From assembly GCF_017833525.1 (NCBI RefSeq), contig NZ_JAFICD010000005.1, forward strand, positions 372,001-436,000: DNA of 64,000 bases, given 5' to 3'. Positions 8,886 to 17,135 of this stretch are shown here, one piece after another (position 1 is the first letter of the stretch; the number at the start of each line of letters is the position of its first letter). Below the pieces are notes generated by a model. The model saw nothing but the letters and a program-made list of their open reading frames with translations. It made no database searches and had not been told where the DNA came from. Origin of the DNA: Duganella sp. 1411. Its GTDB lineage: Bacteria; Pseudomonadota; Gammaproteobacteria; Burkholderiales; Burkholderiaceae_D. The translations under genes and the position numbers were made by a program.

Positions 8886-9131
8886 GCGAACTCCCGATGT
8901 CGATGGTTATGAAATGCAATCCGTGATTATCGCTAAAAACGAATCGTATTATCGTGTGACTTTACGATGGGATCGGGAATTTTTTGGCGCCGGCGGCCTT
9001 GAAAGGCGCGGAGCCCGAAATTAAATTCGGTTGCAGGCCGGCCGCCGCGCGCACCGCCGGCGCGATGGCGCGCGGCCGGTAAGCCATTCTTGTGCCGATT
9101 TCCGCACGCAGCCCGCACCGTGAACCGCGCC

Positions 9132-10973
9132 TTACTGGCCTTGGCCGACACCGCGCGTTCTGGCCGGCGAGGAGACCGCCGCCACGCGCGGAATGGCGCT
9201 GACGGTCGCTTGCGTGGCGCGCGCGTTGGCGCCCAGCAGCGCCGGGTCGGTGATGTTGTACGCGGCGATGGCCGCCGCCAGCGCCGGATTGCCCTGTAGC
9301 GGATTGGTTTGCACCGTGGCCGCTTGCACCGCCGCCACTTGCGCGGCGCGTGCCTGCTGCGCCGCGTCGGCCGCCGCCGCGTTGGCCGCCGCCAGATTGC
9401 TGGCGGTGGTTTGCGCGGCCGACGCCTGTTGCGCGAGGATAGCCGCCGCCGCATTCGCCGCCTCCGGCGTGGCCGCCGCGGCGAGGGCGGCGCGCGCCTG
9501 CGCGGCCGTGGCGCTGGCCTGCGCCGCGCTGGCTGCCAGTTGGTCCGCCGCGCTTTGTGCCGCCTGGGCCTGGGCCTGGGCCGCCGAAGCGGCGGCATCG
9601 GCGGCCGCCAGATTCGTGGCCGCGTTCTGCGCCGCCACGGCTTGCTGCTCGGCGGTGGCGTTGGCCTGATTGTTGGACGCGGCGGTGGCCGCGGCGTTTT
9701 GCGCGATGGTCGCCTGCGTCGCCGCCTGCGCGCGGGCGGCGGTGGCCGCGCTCAATCCCGATGCGGCCTGCTGCCGCGCCGCCTGTGCGGCCGCCGTCGC
9801 CTGCGCGGCTTCGGATGCCGTCTGCGCCGCGTTGCGCTGCGCGTTCACGTCGGCGGCGCTGTCGGCCTGTTCGCGTGCGGCGTCGGCCTGCTGGTTCGCC
9901 GCTTGCGTGGCTGCCTGGTTTTGGGTCTGATTGGTCAGCTGGTCCGCCGCCTGATCGCGCTGCGCCTGGTCGGCCGCCTGCAGCGACTGCGCGTTTTGCG
10001 CTTGCTGCGTTTGTTGCGAGGCCAGCGCGTTGATGTCGGCTTCCCGCGCCTCGGCGTTCTGCGCGGCGATCACTTCCGCCGTCGATGCGCGCAGCGGATT
10101 GACGATCGGCGAATCCGGCGCCGTGTCCCGTGGCGTGAGCGGCTGCTCCAGCGCCGCGCGCTGCGCCGCCAGCCGGTCGGCGGCGGTTTCCTGGAACGGA
10201 TTTTGCGCCAGCTGATCGAGTTCCGCGCGCGCCAGATCGAGCCGCGCGTTGGCCGCCAGGTCGGCCGGCGTCAACGCCGCTTGCTGCGCGGTGGCCAGCG
10301 CGGGCAGGGCGCCACTGCCGGCGGCGCTCAACTGCTCGGCGAACCGGGTCGCCAGTTCGCTGAAGGTGTTGAGCGTGTTTTGCAGCGTTTCGGTGGTGGA
10401 CTGCTTATCGGTGTTGAACGACGCGCGCAAAATCTCGTTGTCGAGCGACAGGCCGGCGGCGGCGTCCGACAGCAGCGGCGGTTGCAGCGTAACGCCGATC
10501 CGCGCCAGACTCTGGGCCTGGCTCTGGGCCTGCGCCTGGTTCTGCGCCGCCTCCCGGCTGGCGCTTTGCCGGTTCAAGCTTTCCACCAGACTGTTGAGCA
10601 GCGACGGGCCTTGCGGCTGTGTCTGATTGAAGTCCACGCCGGGCAATAAGTTGAATGCGTTCACTACATTTTGCGTGGCGTCATTTAATGTCGCGGCGCG
10701 GGCGGCGGCCTCCTGGGGATCGTCGCCATTGGCGACGGCGGTCTGCAACTGCGTGATCTGCTCCTGCGACTGCGACACGGTGAGCAAGAAATTGGCCACC
10801 GGCGACAAATCCACCGTCACCGATGCTTGCGCTGGGGCATCTGTGGCGGAGCCGACCGGGGTGATCGTCGAGGAGTTGACCTGAGCCACCGGCGCCGTCT
10901 CCGCCGTCGGTGAAACCAGCGGGAAGTTCGCCGCATTGGGCGCGCTCAAAGTGGTGGACGAGATGGGAAACAT
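9132..10973 (-). CDS. Large Ala/Gln-rich low-complexity protein, unknown function
   Basis: A protein of about 613 residues that matches no family I recognise. The start at 10973 is chosen because AGGAG lies 7 bp upstream and the peptide MFPISSTTLSAPNAANFPL begins there; an upstream in-frame start at 11042 is less likely. The N-terminal 250 residues are mixed in composition, with VDLSPVANFLLTVSQSQEQI and FNTDKQSTTETLQNTLNTFSE helices. The remaining 350 residues are dominated by Ala, Gln, Asn and Asp and should form very long helices or coiled coils. There is no signal peptide or membrane segment. The N-terminal style (SPVANFLLTVSQ, NTLNTFSELATRF) resembles flagellar hook/filament-associated or fibre proteins, but that is weak. 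Dense overlapping ORFs on the other strand are a by-product of the GCC/GCG codon bias. Confidence 0.7.
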   Translation of the reverse strand: MFPISSTTLSAPNAANFPLVSPTAETAPVAQVNSSTITPVGSATDAPAQASVTVDLSPVANFLLTVSQSQEQITQLQTAVANGDDPQEAAARAATLNDATQNVVNAFNLLPGVDFNQTQPQGPSLLNSLVESLNRQSASREAAQNQAQAQSQAQSLARIGVTLQPPLLSDAAAGLSLDNEILRASFNTDKQSTTETLQNTLNTFSELATRFAEQLSAAGSGALPALATAQQAALTPADLAANARLDLARAELDQLAQNPFQETAADRLAAQRAALEQPLTPRDTAPDSPIVNPLRASTAEVIAAQNAEAREADINALASQQTQQAQNAQSLQAADQAQRDQAADQLTNQTQNQAATQAANQQADAAREQADSAADVNAQRNAAQTASEAAQATAAAQAARQQAASGLSAATAARAQAATQATIAQNAAATAASNNQANATAEQQAVAAQNAATNLAAADAAASAAQAQAQAAQSAADQLAASAAQASATAAQARAALAAAATPEAANAAAAILAQQASAAQTTASNLAAANAAAADAAQQARAAQVAAVQAATVQTNPLQGNPALAAAIAAYNITDPALLGANARATQATVSAIPRVAAVSSPARTRGVGQGQ

Positions 10974-11180
10974 GCCGCGCTCCTGACAGTATTTTATCTG
11001 AGCATCCTCCTTGTCGCGGACGCCGTCCGTGTGGCAACTCACTTATCGGAGCAAACGCGGCACAACTTTTCCCGGGGGGCTCTGTTTGTTAGGTTCCGCA
11101 CGGTTCTATGGCATGGATGAGCCTATTGTCGTTCCTGCAGTGTTGAGAAACAAACGAGAAACCAACTAGAGGAAAACATC

Positions 11181-11549
11181 ATGGAAAACAGCATCGATTC
11201 TAAAATCAACAATACCCGCGACGGCGTCACCCAAATTGGCAAGGACCTGCGCGCCGATGCGCATGCCGCCATCGACCGCGTTGCCGATAAAGTTCCGCCA
11301 GCCGCCGACCGTCTGGCCACCAGCGCCCACAACGGCGTCGACAAGGTCGCCAACGGCGTTGAAAGCGTCTCCGGCACCGTGGATAGCGTTTCCGAGCGCG
11401 TTGCCGCGCGCAGCAAGCAAGTCACCGAAAGCTACAAAAAGCTGGCCGAGTCGGGCCGCAGCCACGTGCGTTCCAGCCCAGCGATCTCGGTGCTGATCGC
11501 CGCCGCTGCCGGCTATGGCATCTCCAAGCTGCTGAGCTCACGCAAGTAA
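11181..11549 (+). CDS. DUF883/ElaB-YqjD-like membrane-anchored protein
   Basis: A small protein of 122 residues. The body is amphipathic helical, with repeating short segments such as VADKVPPAADRLATSAHNGVDK. It ends in a single C-terminal hydrophobic anchor (SPAISVLIAAAAGYGISKLL) followed by SSRK. This arrangement matches the ElaB/YqjD/DUF883 group of inner-membrane, stress-induced, ribosome-associated proteins. A GAGGAAA ribosome site lies ahead of the ATG. It sits just upstream of a large catalase, which would fit a stationary-phase or stress role, though no shared promoter can be shown. Confidence 0.72.
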   Translation: MENSIDSKINNTRDGVTQIGKDLRADAHAAIDRVADKVPPAADRLATSAHNGVDKVANGVESVSGTVDSVSERVAARSKQVTESYKKLAESGRSHVRSSPAISVLIAAAAGYGISKLLSSRK

Positions 11550-11623
11550 TCCAGGCTGCCCGACCGGTATCGCTGCCGGTGCGACCGGTGGTCCGTGCGG
11601 GCGCCGTTCACAAGGGACATCCA

Positions 11624-14044
11624 ATGGCAAATAGTAAAAAGACGCCAGCCTCCGTTATGGGGGCTGGCTCCGTATTGAGCACCGTCGCAGGACCATCATC
11701 GGCTGCGCCCCCGACCAGTTTGGGCGGCGTGCCACAGGAAGCCGCCTTGTTGGCCAAGGTGAGCGGCACCCAGGCGACCGCCGAGGGCATGCCGTTCAAC
11801 GTCAATAAACCGGGCGAGCATGGCGACGCCGCACGCGCGCCGCAGCCCGGCCAGACGGTCACCCCGCCCAATCCCATCGCCACCGCCAGCACCACCGGCG
11901 AAACCAGCGCCTCGCCGAAGACCGGCGCCGGCGTGCCGCCGCATGGCGTCAACGCCACCATCGAGCCGCTGGACCGCGTGCGTGTCGATTCCGCCGACCA
12001 GCGCCTGACCACCAACCAGGGCGTGCCGGTGGCCGACAATCAGAATTCGCTCAAGGTGGGCCTGCGCGGCCCGACCGCGATGGAAGACTTCATCCTGCGC
12101 GAAAAGATCACCCACTTCGACCATGAGCGTATTCCGGAACGCGTGGTGCACGCGCGCGGCTCGGGCGCCCACGGCTACTTCGAAAGCTATGGCGATTTGA
12201 GCGCCGTCACGCGCGCCGCGCCGTTCGCCGCCGCCGGCAAACGCACGCCGGTGTTCGTGCGCTTTTCCACCGTCGCCGGCGAGCGCGGTTCGGCCGACAC
12301 CGTGCGCGATGTGCGCGGCTTCGCCGTCAAGTTCTACACCGACGAAGGCAACTGGGATTTGGTCGGCAATAACATGCCGGTCTTCTTCATCCAGGACGCG
12401 ATGAAGTTCCCGGACCTGGTCCACGCCGTCAAGCCGGAGCCGCACTTCGCGATGCCGCAGGCCTCCAGCGCGCACGACACCTTCTGGGATTTCGTCACGC
12501 TGATGCCGGAATCGACCCACATGCTGCTGTGGCAGATGTCGGACCGCGCCATCCCGCGCAGCTATCGCACCATGCAGGGCTTCGGCGTGCACACCTTCCG
12601 CCTGGTGAACGCGCAGGGCGTTTCCGTGTTCTGTAAATTCCACTGGAACCCGGTGCCGGGCACGCACTCGCTGGTGTGGGACGAAGCGGCCAAGATCATC
12701 GGCGCCGATCCGGACTTCCACCGCCGCGACCTGTGGGAGGCGATCGAGGCGGGCGCCTATCCGGAATGGGAGCTGGGCCTGCAGATCTTCACCGAGGAAC
12801 AGGCGGAGCAATTCCCGTTCGACGTGCTCGATGCGACCAAGATCGTGCCGGAGGAACTGGTGCCGGTGCAGATCGTCGGCAAGATGGTCCTGAACCGCAA
12901 TCCGGACAACTTCTTCGCCGAGACCGAGCAGGTGGCCTTCTGTACCGCGCACGTGGTGCCCGGTATCGACTTCACCAACGACCCGCTGCTGCAAGGCCGC
13001 ATCCACTCGTACGTGGATACGCAGATCAGCCGCCTGGGTGGCGCCAACTTCCACGAGATCCCGATCAACACGCCGGTGGCGCAGGTGCACAACAACCAGC
13101 GCGACGGCATGCATCGCCAGGCGATCGCGCGCGGACGCGTGGCCTACGAACCGAACTCGCTGGGCGGCGGTAATCCGTTCCAGGCCGGGATGGCCGGCTT
13201 CCAGACCGCCTTCAGCAGCGTCAAACAGGCGCCGGAGGACAAGGTGCGCGGCAAGCCGGAGCTGTTCGCCGACCACTATTCGCAGGCGCGCCTGTTCTGG
13301 ATCAGCCAGACGCCGTCGGAGCAGTCGCACATCGTCAACGCCTTCAGCTTTGAGCTGGGACGCGTGCAGACACCGGCGATCCGCGTGCGCCTGCTGTCGA
13401 TGCTGGCCAACGTCGATCCGGTGCTGGCCGAAGGCGTGGCGCAGGGCCTGGGCCTGGAAGTGCCGCCGCCGATGCCGCTGGCGACCGCCGCGCCGCAGCC
13501 GCACTACGCGCCGTCGCCTTCGCTGTCGCTGCTGGCGCGGCCGGGCGAGGTGGGTGTGCAGGCGCGCAAGGTCGCCATCCTGGCCGCGCATGGCGTCGAT
13601 GCCGCCGGTGTCAAGGCGATCTACGCCGATTTGCTGACCGCCGGCGCGGTGCCGCGTCTGGTGGCGCCGCAGCTTGGACAACTGGTCGCCGCCGATGGCA
13701 GCGCGCTGGATGTCGAGATCACGATCCAGGGCGGTCCGCCGGTGCTGTACGACGCGGTGGTCGTGGCCGACGGCGAAGCCAGTGTCAAGATGTTGATGGG
13801 CGACGCCGACGCCCTTGATTTCGTGCGTCAGCAGTTCCGTCACTGTAAGCCGATTCTGGCGGTGGGCGCGGGCGCCGACTTGCTGCGCAAGGCCGGCGTG
13901 CCGGAGAAGATGGAAGACGGTTCGGCCGATCCTTCATTGTGGGTGGTCGCTGCGGGCGCCGTGGTGCCGGCGCTGACGGAGTTCAAGGCAGCTCTGGCCG
14001 CGCACCGCAACTTCCAGCGCGAGGTCGACGCGGCCGCCCTGTAA
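11624..14044 (+). CDS. katE: Large-subunit (clade 2, HPII-type) monofunctional catalase
   Basis: A protein of 806 residues, the length of HPII-type catalases rather than the 480-residue small ones. A disordered N-terminal extension of about 140 residues, rich in Pro/Thr/Ala, is longer than in Escherichia coli KatE. The core follows: active-site His in RVVHARGSGAHGYF, Asn in VGNNMPVFFIQD, and heme-ligand Tyr463 in GRIHSYVDTQ. The C-terminal flavodoxin-like domain of HPII is present (VAILAAHGVDAAGVKAIYADL). The enzyme dismutes hydrogen peroxide in the cytoplasm. The ATG at 11624 has an AAGGGA site upstream; a GTG at 11579 is in frame but less likely. Confidence 0.95.
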   Translation: MANSKKTPASVMGAGSVLSTVAGPSSAAPPTSLGGVPQEAALLAKVSGTQATAEGMPFNVNKPGEHGDAARAPQPGQTVTPPNPIATASTTGETSASPKTGAGVPPHGVNATIEPLDRVRVDSADQRLTTNQGVPVADNQNSLKVGLRGPTAMEDFILREKITHFDHERIPERVVHARGSGAHGYFESYGDLSAVTRAAPFAAAGKRTPVFVRFSTVAGERGSADTVRDVRGFAVKFYTDEGNWDLVGNNMPVFFIQDAMKFPDLVHAVKPEPHFAMPQASSAHDTFWDFVTLMPESTHMLLWQMSDRAIPRSYRTMQGFGVHTFRLVNAQGVSVFCKFHWNPVPGTHSLVWDEAAKIIGADPDFHRRDLWEAIEAGAYPEWELGLQIFTEEQAEQFPFDVLDATKIVPEELVPVQIVGKMVLNRNPDNFFAETEQVAFCTAHVVPGIDFTNDPLLQGRIHSYVDTQISRLGGANFHEIPINTPVAQVHNNQRDGMHRQAIARGRVAYEPNSLGGGNPFQAGMAGFQTAFSSVKQAPEDKVRGKPELFADHYSQARLFWISQTPSEQSHIVNAFSFELGRVQTPAIRVRLLSMLANVDPVLAEGVAQGLGLEVPPPMPLATAAPQPHYAPSPSLSLLARPGEVGVQARKVAILAAHGVDAAGVKAIYADLLTAGAVPRLVAPQLGQLVAADGSALDVEITIQGGPPVLYDAVVVADGEASVKMLMGDADALDFVRQQFRHCKPILAVGAGADLLRKAGVPEKMEDGSADPSLWVVAAGAVVPALTEFKAALAAHRNFQREVDAAAL

Positions 14045-14057
14045 CCACGGAGACACA

Positions 14058-14149
14058 TAGGGCGGATTAGCGCAGCGTAATCCGCCATGCGTGCGTCTCG
14101 ACGGCGCATGCATTGGCGGATTACGGCGTTCCGCCTAATCCGCCCTACG
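14058..14149. repeat. Family A inverted-repeat element, copy A2
   Basis: A complete copy of about 92 bp in the opposite orientation to A1: the AGCGCAGCG bulge is in the left arm and GGCGTTCCGCC in the right. Termini are TAGGGCGGATTA (14058-14069) and its complement ending at 14149. It lies between catalase and the MFS efflux gene, both on the plus strand. It begins 13 bp after the catalase stop, so it does not supply that stop codon. Confidence 0.9.
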
Positions 14150-14211
14150 TGGTTCCGTGGTTCCGGTGTGTGCCGCGCAGCCTTCCCTTCCTTCTGGCCA
14201 GTCTCCAGAAC

Positions 14212-14243
14212 TTCAACAATGACGAGCATAGTGATATGCTCGT
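14212..14243 (+). promoter_or_regulatory. Promoter with overlapping perfect palindrome ahead of the MFS efflux operon
   Basis: A 22-bp perfect inverted repeat, ACGAGCATA-GTGA-TATGCTCGT, lies at 14222-14243. It overlaps a candidate promoter: -35 TTCAAC at 14212-14217, a 17-bp spacer, and -10 TATGCT at 14235-14240. It is 46 bp before the MFS start codon. The form is that of a dimeric repressor site (TetR or MarR type). No regulator gene for this operon is seen alongside it. Confidence 0.55.
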
Positions 14244-14289
14244 TCCTAGCAACTTCTATCCCCTAAAAGACCCATAAGAACTGGTATCG

Positions 14290-15963
14290 ATGGACGTGTA
14301 CGCCCCTCAAGTCTGGCTTCCGCACGAGCGACCGACACTACCCGGATCGCCATCGAGTCCTATCCACACGACCGAGCGCCGGGTGGCGTTCTTCATCATC
14401 GGCTTCATCGTCGCCATCACCGGCGGCTTGGGCAACGCGCTGGTGCTGGTCAACCTGCCCTATCTTCAAGGCTCGCTCGGCGTCTATTCGGCCGAGATCC
14501 AGTGGCTGCCGGCCGCCTACGTGATGGCCAACGTGTCGATGAACCTCCTGCTGGTCAAATTCCGCCAGCAATACGGCCTGCGGCTGTTCACCGAATTATT
14601 CCTGGTGCTGTACGCGGTCGCCACCGTAGCCCACCTGTTCGTGCACGGCTTGGCATCGGCCATCGCCGTGCGCGCCGCCCACGGCATGAGCGGAGCCGCG
14701 CTCTCCACCCTGGGTCTCTATTATGTGCTGCAGGCGTTTCCGGCCCAGCACCGGATCAAGGCGGTGGTGCTGGGCATCGGCTTCTCGCAACTGGCGCTGC
14801 CGATGGCGCGCCTGTTCTCGTCGGACCTGATGGAGTTCGGCGAGTGGCGCGGCCTGTACTTCTTCGAATTGGGACTGGCCCTGGTGTCGCTGGCCGGCGT
14901 GTTGTTCCTCAAGCTGCCGCCGGGAGACCGCATCAAGGCCTTTGAAAAAATGGACTTCGTCACGTTCGCGCTGTTCGCGCCGGGCGTGGCGCTGCTGTCG
15001 GCGGTGCTGGCGCTGGGCCGCACCGTGTGGTGGCTGGAATCGCGCTGGCTGGGCCTGAGCCTGGCCGGCGCCATCGTATTGATCACCGCCGCGCTGCTGA
15101 TCGAGCATAACCGCGCGCGCCCGCTGATCAACACGCGCTGGCTCACCACCGCCAATATCGCGCGGCTGGCGATGTCGGTGCTGCTGATCCGCATCGTGCA
15201 GTCCGAGGCCAGCGGCACGGTGGGCTTTCTGCAGGCGCTGGGCCTGACCAACGACCAGATGCAAACGCTGTGGATCATCGTCATGGCCGGCACCCTGGCC
15301 GGACTGCTGGCCAGCGCGCTGACGATCACGCCGGCGCGCATCCCGGCGCAGCTGATGCTGTCGCTGGTGGTGATGGCGATCGGCGCCTACATGGATTCCA
15401 ACGCCACCAATCTGACCCGGCCGGCCGACATGTATATCAGCCAGTTCCTGCTCGGCTTCGGCGGCGCCCTGTTTATCGGGCCGACGTTCGTCTCCGGCTT
15501 TGGCGCCGTGATCGCGGCGCCGAGTAATCTGGTCAGCTTCTCCGTCATGTTCTCGATCACGCAAACGCTGGGCAGCCTGCTCGGATCGGCGATCGTCGGC
15601 ACCTTCCAGGTGATGCGCGAGAAGTACCACTCCAGCATACTGGTCGAACATTTGACCCTGCTCGATCCGCAGGTGGCGGCCCGGGTCCAGAGCGGCGGCG
15701 CCGCGCTTGGCGCCACGCTGGCCGACCCGTCGATCCGCAGCGCGCAAGGCGTGGCCACGCTGGGCGCCGCAGCCACGCGCGAGGCCAACATCCTCGCCTA
15801 CAACGATGTGTTTTTGATGATTACGCTGGTGGCGGTGCTCACGTTCGCCTGGATGCTGGCGCGCTACCTGTGGTCGATTTGTGTGGTGTGCCAGCCCAAA
15901 CCGGAGCAAAACGCCCAAACCGGCATGGCCAACGTCTCTCTTAACAATTCCGGATCACGCTGA
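14290..15963 (+). CDS. MFS efflux transporter (EmrB/DHA2-like)
   Basis: An integral membrane protein of 557 residues with about 14 hydrophobic helices, the length of the DHA2 drug:proton antiporters. The first helix (VAFFIIGFIVAITGGLGNALVLV) follows a 35-residue cytoplasmic N-terminus, and the SAEIQWLPAAYVMANVS segment matches the QWxxxxY element of EmrB-type pumps. It is followed 5 bp later by a HlyD-type adaptor and then by a NodT-type outer membrane factor. The three form a complete EmrAB-TolC-like tripartite pump. The substrate is unknown. The palindrome at 14222-14243 suggests repressor control. Confidence 0.9.
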   Translation: MDVYAPQVWLPHERPTLPGSPSSPIHTTERRVAFFIIGFIVAITGGLGNALVLVNLPYLQGSLGVYSAEIQWLPAAYVMANVSMNLLLVKFRQQYGLRLFTELFLVLYAVATVAHLFVHGLASAIAVRAAHGMSGAALSTLGLYYVLQAFPAQHRIKAVVLGIGFSQLALPMARLFSSDLMEFGEWRGLYFFELGLALVSLAGVLFLKLPPGDRIKAFEKMDFVTFALFAPGVALLSAVLALGRTVWWLESRWLGLSLAGAIVLITAALLIEHNRARPLINTRWLTTANIARLAMSVLLIRIVQSEASGTVGFLQALGLTNDQMQTLWIIVMAGTLAGLLASALTITPARIPAQLMLSLVVMAIGAYMDSNATNLTRPADMYISQFLLGFGGALFIGPTFVSGFGAVIAAPSNLVSFSVMFSITQTLGSLLGSAIVGTFQVMREKYHSSILVEHLTLLDPQVAARVQSGGAALGATLADPSIRSAQGVATLGAAATREANILAYNDVFLMITLVAVLTFAWMLARYLWSICVVCQPKPEQNAQTGMANVSLNNSGSR

Positions 15964-15968
15964 ACGAC

Positions 15969-17135
15969 ATGGCTACCAATACTCCCGATACTTCCTCCGC
16001 TCCTGCCGCCGCCGCACCTGCCGCCGCGGCGCCACCGCCGCCGCCAAGCCGCCGCGGCCAGATCGTTTCCACGATCGCGTTCTCGCTGGTCGCGCTGATC
16101 GGGGTGCTGATCGTGCTGTACGCGTGGCGGCTGCCGCCGTTCAGCAGCGCCATCGTCTCGACCGAGAACGCGCTGGTGCGCGGACAGGTCACGCTGATCG
16201 GCACCCAGTTGTCCGGCTATGTCATCGACGTCAAGGTGCAGGACTTCCAGCAGGTGAAGCAGGGCGACTTGCTGGTCCAGATCGACGACCGCATCTACCA
16301 GCAGCGCTATGAACAGGCGCAGGCGCAACTGGCCGCGCAAAAGGCGGCGCTGGCCAACTGGGACCAGTCGCGCAAGACGGCGGCATCGGGCGTGCTGCTG
16401 AATCAGGCCACGCTGGCCAACGCGCAGGCGCAGGCGGCCAAGTCGCTGGCGGATCTGGGCCGGGTCAACTCGCTGGCGGCCGACGGCTCGCTGTCGCTGC
16501 GCGAGCAGGACGCCTCGAAGGCGGCGCAGGCGCAGACGGCGGCCGCCGTGGCGCAGGCGCGCGCCAATCTGGATATCGCCAAACAGCAGGTGCAATCGGT
16601 GACGGTCAACAAACTGTCGCTGGAGGCGGCGGTGGCGAATGCCGAAGCGGCGCTCAAGGCGGCCAAGGTGGATCTCGATAACACGCGCATCACCGCTCCC
16701 GAGGACGGCCAGCTTGGTCAGGTCACCGTGCGCAAAGGCGCCTACGTCAACACCGGCGCCAACTTGATGGGATTGGTGCCGCGCCAGTTGTGGGTCATCG
16801 CCAATCTGAAAGAGACGCAGATGAACAACGTTCAGGTGGGGCAGAGCGCCACCTTCAAGGTCGACGCGCTCGATGGCGCGGTGCTGACGGGACAGGTGGA
16901 ACGCATATCGCCGGCAACCGGTTCGGAATTCAGCGTGCTGCCGGCGGATAACGCCACCGGCAACTTCGTCAAGATCGCCCAACGCATCCCGGTGCGGATA
17001 CGCATCGACCCGGGACAGGCCAAGGCGCAGCGCCTGGCGCCCGGCATGTCGGTGATCGTCAGCATCGATACATCCGCTGTGCTCAACGACGCGGATGGAA
17101 CCACCGTGTCGGCGGCCCCCGGAGCCAAGCGATGA
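15969..17135 (+). CDS. HlyD/EmrA-type membrane fusion protein
   Basis: A periplasmic adaptor of 388 residues. A Pro/Ala-rich cytoplasmic tail of about 30 residues precedes one membrane anchor (IAFSLVALIGVLIVLYAW). A biotinyl-lipoyl-like half (VRGQVTLIGTQLSGYVIDVKV) follows, then a long alpha-helical hairpin (about residues 110-230) and the matching second half (ITAPEDGQLGQVTVRKGAYV). It links the MFS pump in the inner membrane to the outer membrane factor encoded next. Its stop overlaps the following ATG (ATGA at 17132-17135). Confidence 0.93.
   Translation: MATNTPDTSSAPAAAAPAAAAPPPPPSRRGQIVSTIAFSLVALIGVLIVLYAWRLPPFSSAIVSTENALVRGQVTLIGTQLSGYVIDVKVQDFQQVKQGDLLVQIDDRIYQQRYEQAQAQLAAQKAALANWDQSRKTAASGVLLNQATLANAQAQAAKSLADLGRVNSLAADGSLSLREQDASKAAQAQTAAAVAQARANLDIAKQQVQSVTVNKLSLEAAVANAEAALKAAKVDLDNTRITAPEDGQLGQVTVRKGAYVNTGANLMGLVPRQLWVIANLKETQMNNVQVGQSATFKVDALDGAVLTGQVERISPATGSEFSVLPADNATGNFVKIAQRIPVRIRIDPGQAKAQRLAPGMSVIVSIDTSAVLNDADGTTVSAAPGAKR

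Noticed and set aside
9309..10649. A long plus-strand open frame antisense to the Ala/Gln-rich gene
   Set aside because: It is Arg/Gly-rich antisense translation of Ala codons, has no good ribosome site, and the minus-strand gene has AGGAG and a sensible N-terminus.
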